The position numbers and the translations under genes are program-made. The notes under the pieces are model-generated. The model was given only the letters and a program-made list of their open reading frames with translations. It was not told the DNA's origin and did not search any database. A stretch of DNA of 64,000 nt from Delphinapterus leucas (lineage: Eukaryota; Chordata; Mammalia; Artiodactyla; Monodontidae): the NCBI RefSeq assembly GCF_002288925.2, contig NW_022098069.1, positions 84,104,755 to 84,168,754 of the forward strand. Reading direction: 5' to 3'. Below, piece after piece: positions 48,576-60,930 of the stretch (the first letter of the stretch is position 1; each line of letters starts with the position of its first letter).

Positions 48576-48812
48576 GGGATCCATATTCAATATCCTGTGA
48601 TAAACCATCATGGAAAAGAATATGAAAAGGAAGGTACGTATGGGCATAACTGAATCACTTTGCTGCACAGCAGAAATGAACACCACATTGTAAATCAACT
48701 ACACTTCAATAAAATAAATTTAAAAATTAAAAAAAAATTAAAAGAAGAGAGAAAATACAAGATGTCTCCAAATCAAAGTGAAACTGTGATTTGGGAAAAA
48801 AAAGAAAAAAAA
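48576..48812 (+). mobile_element. 5'-truncated L1 with two A-tracts (possible 3' transduction)
   Basis: L1 3' end 'gaatcactttgctgcacagcag' to 'acttcaataaaataaattt' with a first A-rich tract ending near 48745, then about 50 bp of non-L1 sequence and a second A-tract (48796-48812). A perfect 15-bp duplication 'aagaagaatgtgctg' brackets all of it (48561-48575 and 48813-48827). Confidence 0.9.
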
Positions 48813-49566
48813 AAGAAGAATGTGCTGACACAGGGGCGGGCATTGGTGGGGAAATTCCTAGAGTCAGCAGAGGGGCCTGTCTGAGGTGGGAACTTCAGAG
48901 CCAAACCAAGAGGGGTGAGAGGGGCCCTGCCTGGAGAAGAAGCACGCCCCCGACTCCAGGAGGGAGGAGAGTGTGTGCAAAAGCTGAGGGCTTGTGCCGA
49001 AGGAAGGCAGCGTGGCTGTGATGTATGGGACAGAGGCCAATCCCGTGTGGAGCAGAGAGAGGGGAGAGCGGGGGGTCATAGAAGGTGCTGTTGGAGGCTT
49101 GACATGATCCAACTGATGGTTGCAAAGCATCACTCTGGTTGTCTGTGAAAAATGACAGGTCCGGAGAGTGGGGACAGAAGGCTGATGGGGAAGCTGGGTT
49201 CACCCAGGTGAGAGGTGAGGGTGGAGGGAGTATGGTCAGGGTGACCACATGTCCAGTTTGCCTGGGACAGGCCAGGTGTATGCTGTGTCCCTGGGTCATT
49301 GGTAAGGGTCATTGGGCCATCTTCCACCCTCAGGATGTTTTCTGATCTGGATAATTCCGTGACAGTGTCTGCTTGAGATGGAGAGATACAGAGAGATGCT
49401 TCAGGGTGGAACCAGGACCTCTGACAGGCTGTCCTTGGGGGCGAAGGAATGTGCTGGTTTCTGACTTGCAAACCTGGGTATACTAAAATGAGGCAGATTG
49501 TGTACACGTGGACAGGCTTCTGGGTCTTTATGAGAGTCATTAATGTCATTGGAATAAGATTAGAAA

Positions 49567-49917
49567 CTGCTGTGGATTAAACGTGTCCCCCAAATCCATA
49601 TGCTGAAGCCCTAATCCCCAGTGTGACGGATTAGGAGGGGGCCTTTGGAAGGTGATTAGGTTGTGAGGGTGGGCCCCTCACACTGGGATTAGTGCCCTTT
49701 GAGAAGCTGAGCGAGATGAGAAGAGAGATGATCTCTCTCTGCCCTGTGAAGACACAGCTCACACCTCTGTAAGCAGGAAGCAGGCTCTCACCAGAACCCG
49801 ATCATGCCAGCACCTTGATCTCAGACTTCAGACTCCAGAACCAAGAGAAAGAAATCTTTGTTGTTTAAGCCCCCAGTCTATGGTTTTTGTTACAGCGGTC
49901 TGAGCAAACAAAGGTAG
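49567..49917 (+). repeat. MLT1/MaLR-like solo LTR, near complete
   Basis: 'aaacgtgtcccccaaatccatatgctgaagccc', 'ggtgattaggttgtgagggtggg', 'gtgaagacacagctcacacc', 'agcaccttgatctcagactt' and 'ctgagcaaacaaaggtag'. Confidence 0.7.
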
Positions 49918-50039
49918 AGATTATAAAGCATTTCATCCCAGGATGACATCTGCCAACCTGCTGGGCCCTCCCTGGAGGGAGCCCGGCCTTCATTCTCTTC
50001 CTTTCCTTAGCCACGTGCTCCAGCCATAACCAGCAACCC

Positions 50040-50345
50040 AAGTTTCTGTAACCGGGGAAGCAGCCTCTGGCTCAGGGTCCACTCTTGCTGTTCCCTCTGG
50101 CTGGAACACCCTTCCCTTCCTTGGCCTCGGGGAACACCTCCTCATCTGTCAAGAATTAGTTTGGCAACACCTTCTCAGAAAGCCTGGCCCCCTGACCTCT
50201 GGGGTGTATATGGGGCCTCCTCTGGACCTTCTCCAAAGGGTCAGTATTGTTGTCATTGTCTGTTTGCCAGTCTGTCTTCCCAGCCTGACTGGGGACAGGC
50301 ATAAGCATCCCTCCCGTCAGCACCTGGTGCCTAGCTGAGGGGCTC
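50040..50345 (+). repeat. L2 3' region
   Basis: 'cttgctgttccctctggctggaacaccc', 'gaaagcctggccccctgacc' and 'cagcacctggtgcctagctg'. Confidence 0.75.
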
Positions 50346-50577
50346 TAGAGCAAGCAGAGGGCCCCACCCTTAGGGGCTGCCCCTGAGAGCGCTGTCCCGG
50401 GGCGTTCCCGATGCCAACTCTGGGGCCGTCCCGCCCGGCTCTGTGCATGCTTCCGGGGTGACCACTTTCGGCAGACGCTCTCCCCAACGACTGTCAGCAG
50501 AAGGGGGTCCATTCCTAGAAATGACGCACCTTTATAAGAAGTGGCTTTTCACTTTCACAAGTTATAATACATCATCC

Positions 50578-50583
50578 TTTATT
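50578..50583 (-). terminator. ABLIM2: Distal poly(A) signal AATAAA of ABLIM2
   Basis: The plus-strand tttatt reads AATAAA on the minus strand about 1.62 kb after the ABLIM2 stop. TG-containing sequence follows within 30 nt on the transcribed strand. Confidence 0.4.
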
Positions 50584-51509
50584 TTTCCAGGCTCCCCTAG
50601 TCCAACATGACGTTCACTAGTGAGAAACTGGGGGTTTCCAGTGGCCAGGGCTCAGATCGCAAAGTGGAGGGAAGCGTACTAGGTGCTGAGAACTCCGCTC
50701 CCTGGCCAAGCTGGGCTGGTGAGAAGCTGGGCGCGCAGAGGGACTGGCGTGTTACGGGGCCAAAAGGAAGCTGAGTGACGTTGACTCACGGATGGGAACA
50801 TCGAGGACACACAGAAAGATGCAGCTTCACAAAGACGGGGAGGGGAACAGACTCTGGGGACACTTTTGCAGTGTTTCACAGGCCTCTCAACGCATTGACA
50901 AACATTCCGTGTCAGGCACCACGCTCTAGCCCACACCATTAGCCCACAAAAGCAGGATGCCTTCCAGCGGGGGACCCGCCGGCCTCCTGCCGTGGATGCC
51001 CTGCTGACTTTGTGATCTAGGTGGCACCTCCCATCCTATCTCCCCGAGGGTCTGGCTGTCGGTCTCAGGACCAGGCACGAGCATCCCTCCCTGGGGGTGT
51101 CTGTGTTTTATAGGGGATAAGGGGGGAAGGTGGGACACCCCTGGCCATGTCACCAAGAGGGCATGGAAATCCTTCATTCTGGGGCACTGGCCGTCAGGGG
51201 CGGATGTCTCCTCTCCAAGACTTGGAAAATGACAGCGAGAAAAACAGTGGTGGCTGTACTTTACGTGTACTTACACACAGCATTATGGGGGGGCGGGGAG
51301 TGGGTCTGCCTTTCGGGGTACCTGTATGACAGGTCAAAAAGCAAAAAAGCACAAAGAAAACAGACAAGGAGTCCTGTGTGTTAGGAACACACCCCAAACC
51401 CGAAACCACGCAGATGCAAACAGTGGAGAATCAGGCTGGAGGTACTCCCCTTCAGTGGGACCATAGAATTAAACTCTTTATATATGGCGTCTTTAAGTAG
51501 GCTCTACTT

Positions 51510-51515
51510 TTTAAT
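51510..51515 (-). terminator. ABLIM2: Proximal poly(A) signal ATTAAA of ABLIM2
   Basis: The plus-strand tttaat reads ATTAAA on the minus strand about 0.69 kb after the stop, inside an A/T-rich patch. It could give a short 3' UTR isoform. Confidence 0.3.
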
Positions 51516-52204
51516 AAAATAAAAACTTTTGTGTTACTCTAAAGATATCATTTAGGCATCTAAGGGATGATCTGGAAGAAAAATGCAGTGCACGGGGGGG
51601 TCCTGGCAGAAGGTGCCTGTTTAGACTGAAGTTCCTCCCTAAACACCGATTCATCACAAAGGCCGTAAAAACCGAGCCCCCATGCTTCTTGCAGCCCTGG
51701 GTGGCACTCCCCCTGCCTCGGGGGTGGGGGGCCCACGTGCCAGGCCGTGCCTCCTGAGGCTGAGCGGGTGAGGGGGGCCATACCGTGCGCCCACCCACCC
51801 ATGACCCTGTCATTGACAGGCCTCCTCAAATCTCCGGTCCCATCGCCTCTGTCCTACCAGCGTGGGGTGGGCACTGCCCGGAGGCCTGGGGGGTGGGCTG
51901 CACTTGTCTGTTCCCCCATCTCCGGGGCAGTGACCTTGCAGCATCTCCGTGATGGCAAGCAACAGCGGGGAAGGTGTAGTGCAAAGCCAGGCGTCTGGGC
52001 CCTAAACTACGGGCGGGAGCGCTGCTGGCAGAAACGGGGGTGGGGGCTGCACCTGCTCTGGGACCTCCTCCCGCCCCCAGGCCCCAGCCCGGCCCTTCCA
52101 GGCGCCCACCGTCCACCGTGGACACAGAGCAGCCAAAGCCAAGTGCAAGAGGAGGGGTCTGGTGGTTCCCGCAGGCGTGCCCGTGGTCAGGGGCCTCGGC
52201 AGCG

Positions 52205-52405
<201 letters not shown>

Positions 52406-52629
52406 TCAGTGCACCCGGGGCCCTCGGGCTTCCCACCTTCTCTCTGTATCCCCATCGCTCTGCTTTGCAGTGGACAGAACCAAGCCCAGAGGAAAGAGAT
52501 CCGGTTAGGGCCCCAGGCTGGTGACCAGCTGCAGAAGTGGGGCCAGAGCCCTGCCTCCTGACACCTACAGACACGTGTCCCACTGCAGACAAAGTTTGAA
52601 AGCGCACCCGGGAGAGGACTTCCTCCTGC

Positions 52630-52960
52630 CGGGAATTGGCTGAGATTTCATGAGATTTGCATATGTGGGCACATTCATGATTTCATTTAATTTTCATGGC
52701 TGCCGTTTGAGAGCCGGAAGTGAGTGGTTTTTTTCGCCCCCATTTCACAGATGAGGACGCTGAGGTGTGGAAGGTGAGCAAAGGAGCCTCAGTTCAAATC
52801 CTCCCTCTTCCCCTCCTCTGCTGTGTGACCGTGAGTTTTTTGTCTCTCTGAGCCCGATCCCGGGGGCACAATGGAGAGGCTGAACCGCACGGTGTCAAGG
52901 GCACCTGCGCCAGCTAGCCTCTGGGGCCTCAGTCTACTCACCTGTAAATGGGGTCACCCT
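52630..52960. repeat. Two MIR fragments, inverted then direct
   Basis: 'ccccatttcacagatgaggacgctgaggtg' (minus) is followed by 'ctctgctgtgtgaccgtgag...ctctctgagcc' and 'cctcagtctactcacctgtaaatgggg' (plus). Confidence 0.65.
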
Positions 52961-53389
52961 GGCAACCCCCCCAGAGGTGTGTGGGTGAGTGGGTCAGTGC
53001 AGGTCAGCTCTCAGGGCTGAGCCCGGCCACGGGCAGGGCCAGTGTGTGTTGGGCACGTTTGTTATGATCCGAGATAGAGCAACCTCTGTGGAGCTTCCCC
53101 TGACTGCCACCCGAATTCTAGACTGTTCCTTGCAGGTTTCTGCTCCCATCAACCCCACATCTGTCTTCCTCAGCAGGCTCTGAGTAACTCCTTGTCCTTC
53201 GAGACCCTGCTCAGGTGGGCACAGCACCAGATCCCGGGAGGGCTTCCCAGGGGGAGTGAGGCTGTCCCCCTCCTGCCTGGGAGGGCTGAGGGGAAGACGG
53301 AAAGGAGGTGGGGGACAGTCTGCAACAGGAGCGGGGGTCAGGTTCTGGCCCCAGAGGACCCGGTTCAAATCCCCCTCTGGCCCCCATTT

Positions 53390-53965
53390 GAGAAGTGTGG
53401 CTTCCGTGTGGCTGTGTGGAAACCAGTATGGCCGTTCTTCCACGTACTTAGCAGGATCACCGTGCGACCCAGCAGATCCACTCCCAAGCAGATCCCAGAC
53501 GACCCAAACCAGGGACTCACGCGGACACCTGCACACCCACGTTCACAGCGGCATCATCCACAAGTGCCAAGAGCGGAAACAACCCAACTGCCCATCGAAG
53601 GACAAACGGATAAACAAAATGAGCTCGATTCAGACTCGGGAACATGGTTCGTCCATAAAAAGTCGTGAAGCTCTGACGTTCGCTGAAACACGGACACGGC
53701 CGTTAGGCTGATCCCATTTATACGAAACATCCGGGATGGGCAGATCCACGGGGACCAAAACCAGAGTAGTCACTGCCGGGGTCTTGGGGAGGGAAAGGAC
53801 CGGAGAATAGCTGGTCAGTGGTACGGGGTTTCCTGCTGGGCTGATAAAAGTGTTCTGGAATTGGATAGAGGTAGTGGAGGTCGTACAACCTTGAGAACGT
53901 ATTAAACGCCACTCAGTCATACACTTTAAAATGGTTAAAATTGTGACTTTATAATTTAAAAAACC
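53390..53965 (+). repeat. Old L1M 3' region
   Basis: 'ggaaaccagtatggccgttc', 'ggaaacaacccaactgcccatcgaaggac', 'atttatacgaaacatccggg', 'aagtgttctggaattggatag' and 'cactttaaaatggttaaaat' in L1M order, CpG-rich by drift. Confidence 0.85.
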
Positions 53966-54257
53966 CAATTCTTGCCCCTCAAAGAGGGTTTCCTTAAATT
54001 TAAAACTCATACTAAAGGTTACTGTGATGATCGAGAGAAAACGGTGTGAAGACACATGGTTAACTACGGAAAGCAGAAACATCAGAGTCACTGCCACTTG
54101 TGTCCTGCATAAAAATCACCAAATATGTGTGGCACGCCCTGGGTTTTGGAGCCCAGTTGCTGGCAGGATATGGGGGAGGGAACCCAAGGGACCCATTTTT
54201 GCTGAGTCACAAAAGGCCCTCCTAACTGAATCTGGGCCTGGGGTCCTCAGAGGGCGC

Positions 54258-54530
54258 ACACACTCTCTCACACACACACACACACACAGACATATATAGA
54301 CACACACACAGACACACACACATATACAAACACATAGATACACACAGACATACTAGACACACACTCACACAGAGACACACAGACAGACACACACGCACAC
54401 ACAAGACATACACAGACACACACACAGAGACATATACAGGCGTGCAGACACACACAGACAGACACATAGATACACACAGACTACTAGACACACACTCACA
54501 CAGAGACACACAGACACACACACACACCAT
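54258..54530. repeat. CA-rich compound satellite
   Basis: About 270 bp of 'cacacacagaca' variants with 'catatatag' and 'ctagacacacactcacacag' higher-order units that recur at about 54355 and 54485. Confidence 0.92.
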
Positions 54531-56429
54531 CAAGCTAGTCTCCACCAGGGAAGGGCCGTGAGCTGCCTGCTGCCATCTCGCACCTGCAACCAGGAAGAAC
54601 GTTCTGGCATATGCCAGAAACGAGCCACCTGCATGGCGCTGACACTGGGGTTTCCTGCTGATCTGGGGAATCCACAACCCAGCCCACGGGGACTCAGAAC
54701 TGTCACTTCAGACAGCAGCACCCACTTCCAGGTACCGTGTCACAACCTTCCCAAGTACTGTGGGTCAACCAAGACGCCCAACGGGAAGGAGAAAAGGAAA
54801 ATCGCATCTCCTGTTATTGGCTGGGTGTTGAGCGGGAGCCTGACACAGGCCGGGGTCCTGAGGCCCCGGGGGGCATGGCTGTGGGTGGTTAATGGGAGCG
54901 CGGCGGGGCAGAGTAAGATCAGAGGCCTGAGCGAGATGCTGGCCTCCAGGGCCGGGCCCTGGGGAGGTGGAAGCAAGGGGAAGGGGCCCAGAGGTGACGG
55001 CGAACAGGGATCCCAGGGAGGCATGGACCGGGCTGGCAGGGTGATGCCCAGCACCCCTGCAGCCTGTGATCTCCTGCTTTAGGGCCCCCGGGTGTCTCCG
55101 GGGTTGGGTCTCCCAGGTGGTGACACACAGAGGGGAGGAGAGGGGAGAGCGGCGACACAGGTCACCGCGCTCTAAGCTGGGAAGGGGAGAGCGGCGCGGT
55201 GAGGGTGACCCTGTGCTCACCGGCCGGGAGCCTCCCGCTAGCAGCAGGGGGACCACAGCAGGGCCTGCGGGGGGTGGGAAGGGGGCCCAAGGAGTCACTT
55301 ACCCCCGGCACCCCCCGCAGGTCCCATGCAGCCCATCCTCCAGCCTCCAGACCAAGATGCCCTGAGAACTGAGTCTGAAAAGCTGCACAGGAACCTGGGT
55401 TCTACGGGCAAGGGGACACCCGACCTTGGGGACCTGTGAACTGGGGACATGTGGTGGGTTAGCGGGCAGGAGGAGAGGCAAAGGAGAGGACCCTCTGAGG
55501 CTGGCGCTCCCAACACTGCTCCCCCCGCCTGGCCCCCACCTGGCCACAGGAGCCCGCCCCGTTGCCGGGGAGGCAGCCGGAGGCAGGAGGGAGGGAGGGG
55601 TGCTGCATGGTGTCCCAGCTGGGTTCCCAAGCCCGCAGGCCTGTCACAATGACCCTGGGTGCTTGTCACATCTGAGAGTGCCTTCCCCCTCCCCTCTGCC
55701 CCCCCAAAACCTCCCAAGGCAGCCTTAGGGGACCAGGAGCCCGCGTGTGTCACATGCCTCCCAGAGCAGCTGACGGCAGCTGGGTTTGGGGACTCAGGCT
55801 AAGGGCGAGTCCTGGGGGCTGGCAGGGACCCCCGGGCTCTGGTCCTGTTTCCCCATCTGTAGGCTGAGAACAAAACTTGGCTGCCTGAGGGCTCTGGAGG
55901 GCAGGAGAGGGTCACATGGGGAAGGCCTGGCAGAGGGATCTGTTCAGCCATCCCAGCTCCAGCTCTGTGGTCTCTAGTATCTCACCACACCTGGCTGATC
56001 CCACGGCCTCCCAGGGAAGAAGGGGCTAAAGGCCCCCGCTCCTGGCAGCTGGGAACTTGGTAACGTCCGTCACGGCAGAGTCAGGGCCCCCCATCCAGGG
56101 CTCTTCTTGCCCGCCCGAGTGCCTGCCGCAGCAGGAGGAACGTGGCAGAGCACGGCTGACCCCAGAGGCCATAGCCGGCTTTCTGACCCTGGCCCAACTC
56201 CCCCGGCCGCTGGCTCCGGAAGGCTTCCCTGCCCCGCCAGGCACGGCACGGCCGAATTCCCTCCTGAGCCGGCAGGAAGGCAGCCCAGGGCGTGGGACGT
56301 TCCGGGATGGCCTCGCTTCTGGGGTGCACTGGGGAGAGCCCCTGGGGAGGAGGACGTTTTTGCAGCATGGTAGGGGTCCCACACGCTTTGCCAGGGGTCC
56401 GCCTATGTGTCACCCTCCAGGGCAGCACC

Positions 56430-56550
56430 GCAAAGACCTCGGGCTCAGGAGCCAGACACACAGGAATCCGGTCCTGGCTCCAGGCCTGTCCAGCTGTGCT
56501 GAGCGACACGACCTCAGTTGTGATGTTTGTAAAATCGGAATAATCCTGTC
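56430..56550 (+). repeat. MIR fragment
   Basis: 'tcgggctcaggagccagacacacaggaatccggtcctggctcc' and 'gtaaaatcggaataatcc'. Confidence 0.6.
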
Positions 56551-56551
56551 T

Positions 56552-56805
56552 GTGCCTTAGCCCACTCTCCCTCTGCCTGGAATGCCGGGCCCTCCTCCTC
56601 TGCCCACGTAACCCCTACTCACTCCCCAGACCTGGGCTTGGGTGTCAGCTCCTCCAGGAAGTCTCTCCTGACTGCACCCGTCACCCCAAGCTCCCAGACC
56701 CGCAAGCTTCCTTTCCGTGGTGTAAATACACCAGGGCCAGTTTCAAGCTTCCAACCTGACGCCACTGAATGCAGAGCTGGAAAGAGATGCCCCGGAGCAC
56801 AGATT
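56552..56805 (+). repeat. L2 fragment
   Basis: 'ctccctctgcctggaatgccggg', 'ccacgtaacccctactcact' and 'tcctccaggaagtctctcctgactgc'. Confidence 0.7.
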
Positions 56806-58084
56806 ATTCCTCCCGCGCACAGATGCAATAGCGGTTAAGTAACCTCGAGAGCACAGATGGTAGTAAAATGCAGTCGAGAGATTAGGGAGGAGGGAGTGTT
56901 GAGTATTTATCACCTTTGCTTTAAATGTAATTTTCATAATCATAAGTTTACATCATTTGTTTTTCAGTAACGGCTGGTTTAACAACCAGCGTGGGAAATT
57001 CCTGAAAATATAACAACAGGAGCGGCTCTAGCAGCCCCTGATCTCTGAGCGAGCCGGATGCACTAGGGGTCCCTCCGTAACGCGCACCCCCGGGCAGGGA
57101 GAGGGCCTGTGTGCCCGGGACCCTGCATGGGGCGCTCCTGGGTGGTAGGGTGAGCGGAGAGAAGGGAGGGGAAGGGCTGGTCCTATGCAGGCGCTCTGCT
57201 CTCTCCTCATTCAGGTGCCGGCACGCAGAAATAAACCAGACCAGGTGCGCCCACCCCACAGAGATCGCACACCTGCCGGGCAGGTGGGTCAGAGCACAAT
57301 TAAATCCATTCGAGGGCCTGGGACCTGGAGGCCTTGATGCCTTGTGAAGCACTGATGACATGCCACCAGCATCTTACAGCCAGAGGTAGTTTTCTGAGGG
57401 ACATGATCTGACTTAAGCCTGTAACCTGGCTCCATCGCCAAGGGCTCCCTGAATACAGGAATCAGTAACGGCCACTAACCTCTGCTCGCAGCAAGGGCTC
57501 ATCAAGGGATGGCAGCCGGGAACCCAGGGCACACACGGCTCTGTGCCAGATGCACACGTGCACTCACACCCAGGGAGGCAACGAGTGTGGGGGCTGGTGG
57601 TGCCCAGAGGACGTGGACCGGGCCACAGACGGGGACGTCTCCCGTGTCACCCAGCCTTCAAGTGGCACATTAGAACTCGGACCTTCTGGAGGGGGGTCCA
57701 GGGCTCTTTCTGAGAAGCTGTCACCTGCTGTTCCTTGAGACCACCGTGCCGTTCAGAACAGCAGGTCCACGCAGCAGGGGGACTACCCCTCCCCTTGGCA
57801 GACGGGCCCACCGAGGCCTGTGTACCTGGAAGCCAGGCCATGCATGCTGTCCCTCTGGGGCAGAAAGCCCCCCTTTTTCTGGGTCACGGACCCTCCGAAA
57901 CGACGACGCAGTGGCCCATTTTGGTAGAATCACGCACACTCATACATGCAGCGTCCGGGTCCAGGAGGCCTACTCGGGGATCCCAGTTCGGACCCTGAAC
58001 CCCGCCATCCTCCTGCACTGATGCAGGACCACTGGCCAGGCTTGGGAAGGGACTTCATGACAGTTGCTGCCATCGTCACCTGCC

Positions 58085-58200
58085 CCGAGATTCTAGTTTT
58101 CATTTTACGACCTCAGGAAACCCAGGCTCCGAGAGGTCCCATGCCTCGCCCGAGGGCATGCAGCCTGGGCGCCAGGCCAGGTGGCTCGAGAGCCCTCCCT
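58085..58200 (-). repeat. MIR-like fragment
   Basis: 'cattttacgacctcaggaaacccaggctccgagagg' followed by 'gcccgagggcatgcagcc'. Confidence 0.55.
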
Positions 58201-58632
58201 CAGTCCTGACTCCCTGCCCCCTGATGCAGCTTCTGGAAGCGTCCGGGGCTTTGTGGTGGAGGCCCTCGGCCTGTGCTCCCCCAGCTCTGCAGGGTACCCC
58301 AGGCTAGCTGCCACCCTGCTAGGATTGGCCTGCAGGGCATTCCCAGTACCCCCTGCCCACCGCACCAAGTTGAGATGTCCCATGCCAGCCCACCGGCCAC
58401 TGCCAGGCCCCCTGCTCCAATGGGGGCTGATCGGGTGGGCTCAGGCCCCAGACCCGTTCAGCCTGAGAATCCTGGACCGGCAAGGGCCCACGTTTCTTCT
58501 GAGGCCTGGGTCCCACAGTGCCTCCCTGCCCCACACACTGTACAAGGAGGCCCTGTCTGCAGAGGGGAGCCCTGCCCTGCTGAGCTGGGTCCATGCTCTG
58601 AAGCTTCTGCCATCTTAGCCGGAGGTCCCTGA

Positions 58633-58690
58633 CGTCATCGCCATAACGACAGCATCACCATAACGACAGCATCACCATAATGACAATGAT
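58633..58690. repeat. Short tandem repeat, about 18-bp period, three units
   Basis: Units of 'ccataacgacagcatca' repeat with small changes. Confidence 0.85.
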
Positions 58691-59899
58691 CCCTGCCATC
58701 TGCGGACTGCTCCTCTGTGCCAGGTGAGGGCCGGGAGCTCTCCATCACAGGCTCGTGATGTCTGCATAGTGTATGGGGAAGGATGGGGACGGAGGCTCCA
58801 AGATGTGGAGTGACGTGGCTGCCGGGTGGCCCCGAGGCCCTGCCTCACCATGTCCTTGCCCACCTCTTCCACCACAGTTCTGCTCCACGGTGGGCACCTA
58901 TGGGTTCTGGAACATGCCATGCTCTCCCTCCACTGCACAGAGCTGCTCCTCCTTCTTCTACAGGTACCAGTTCAAATGCCCCCCTCCTCCAGAGGGCCCT
59001 CCCGGATTGCACTAGCCAAGCGAGCAGGCCCCAGGCCATGTGTGTCCCTCAGTACGGAGCCACTGCTGATCTCACCTGGTTCTCAGCTCCAGTAGGGCAG
59101 GATGGGCTTGTCTCCCATCCTCATCCAGGGACAATCTGTGCTCTTTGCATCCCTGAATCTAAATCTGTGCTCTCACCTTGCCGGCCACACTGCCTCCCAG
59201 CTTCCTGTCTCCTCCTTCAGAGCCCATTCCACTTGCCTGCCCTACTCTGCACTGTGTCTCGCCCCTCCCTCCCTGCCCTCCACCCCTAAGTCCCTGCCAC
59301 TTGGCCTGGCCTTGGAGGACTGTTCCTGTTTGTTCTCCGAGCCTCTCCTGGGAGGCCCCAGGGTCCTGGAGGCTGTGGCAGACCCATCTCCCAGGCACAC
59401 CCAGTGGCTGGGAACCCACACTTCACCATCAGTCTGTCAGGTTCTTATCAGACCGGTTGGATGGGTCTAAACAAAGGACGAATTCTTTAACTGCAGGACC
59501 TTATTTTTCAGGCACATTCCTACAACTTGGGCTTTTCCTGCTTGAGCAAACTCAGGTGTGCATTTAGCCTCAGGGTCTGGCAGAGGTGGCCCCAGAGGAG
59601 CCGCTCAGCCTTGCCTCTGCTGAGCACTCAGAAAGGAGGACCCTGGGGACTCGCCTGGACACACCCTCCTTCCAAACTTGTTCAGCCGGCAGCCTTTGCT
59701 CTCTGCATGAGTCAGCCTGGCTAGGCCCTGGTGCACGGCTGTTTGGCCAAACACTAGTCTAGGGGTGGCTGGGAAGGTACTCTGTCAATGTGGTCATGCC
59801 TAACCTACAATCAGCCTTTAAGTGAAGATGACCCTCCATAATGTGGTGGCCTCATCCACTCCGTTGGGGCAATCACTGAGGGCTTCCTGGAGAAGGAGA

Positions 59900-60102
59900 T
59901 ATTCTGCTTCTACCTGTCAGCTCCTACTCGAGTGTCCATCCAGCCTGCTGCTGGCCTGCCCTGCGGATTCCACACTTGCCAGCCCCACGGGAAGCCAATT
60001 CCTTAAATTAAATTTCTTAATACGTGTCTATGTCCATATCTGTCTGTCCGTCTGTCTACCTGTATCCTGTTGGTTCTGATTCTCTGGAAGGCCCTGGCTG
60101 AT
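59900..60102 (+). repeat. Ancient LTR-like repeat, 3' end, family unassigned
   Basis: 'attccacacttgccagcccc', 'gaagccaattccttaaatta' and 'ttggttctgattctctggaaggccctggctgataca'. Confidence 0.5.
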
Positions 60103-60774
60103 ACACTTTCCTACCTAAGGAGCCAAATGTGTGCTCTGGGAGGTTGGGGCAAGGAAGGGTGGTTAGAAATTCACTTTTAATACTGTAATTAATCCAGGAA
60201 GATGCCCAGCGCAGTAGCCCTGTGTGACTACTTAGCTGGAACCCCAGGTCTGTCCCCCAGAAGCCGAGGGCCTGGGGGTGTCCTCCAGCTCCCCTACCCC
60301 CACCCCTTCCCACCAAGGCCTCCTCTGTAGCTGCTGCACCAACTTGTGAAAACCAAGTACAGGAACGTGTCAAGTGCTTGGAACAGCCTAGTAATCAAGG
60401 GCTTGTAAATAAGCCAAATGTGATAAATTCTCAAACATCCTGTTTTTTCCCCATATCGGGCATCAAGGAGGGACCTCTGTTCTCCTGGTGGCCAAGCCTG
60501 TGGCTGATCCTACCTCCATTCACAGCCAGCCACCTTGCTCTTCCACTAAGTTCTTAGCAATCATTGTTTGGCCAGCCCATAGCACCCCATCCCCGTGGAA
60601 ACCTTTTTCTAATCCATACTGGCCTACTCGGTTCCCAGGTTGGTAAACTGGGGGCAACATGGACAAAATAATTGAAACCATGTGCACATCACACCTGCCT
60701 GGGGCTCGCTCACGGCAGGTGCTCGTGGCTACTTCTGAACAACTGAATAGATGCTCAAACCACCCAGCAGGACA

Positions 60775-60930
60775 GGCAACAGCGATGTCATCTGACAAGT
60801 AAGGGTCAGGCTCAGAATGGTTAAGTAACTTGTCTGTGGTCACACAGCTAGACATTATGGAGACTGGGTTCACACCCAGGTCATCCCGACCCTAAGCGCT
60901 CTCTCGCTCCACCAGGATGCCACCTTTGGA
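60775..60930 (-). repeat. MIR
   Basis: 'ggctcagaatggttaagtaacttgtctgtggtcacacagctag' is inverted MIR core. Confidence 0.85.

Larger units (their letters stand above)
34471..50557. other. AFAP1-ABLIM2 intergenic region
   Basis: About 16 kb between the CpG island and the ABLIM2 poly(A) site. It is mostly L2, MIR, L1 and LTR remnants, listed separately. The stretches 37.2-38.48, 42.5-43.2, 46.5-48.2 and 48.83-49.56 kb show no recognisable gene. Open frames at 45740-46417 and 47268-47867 on the minus strand lie in purine-rich or repeat-containing DNA and lack start context or family resemblance. Confidence 0.6.
50558..52204 (-). other. ABLIM2: ABLIM2 3' untranslated region (inferred extent)
   Basis: Sequence downstream of the headpiece stop codon. 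No further coding is expected. Two minus-strand polyadenylation hexamers are visible: ATTAAA at 51510-51515 (UTR of about 0.7 kb) and AATAAA at 50578-50583, followed by TG-rich sequence (UTR of about 1.65 kb). The distal site is taken as the end. The UTR is GC-rich near the stop and AT-rich around 51.5 kb, and no young SINE or L1 copy lies inside it. The extent is inferred; transcript data would settle which site is used. Confidence 0.5.
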
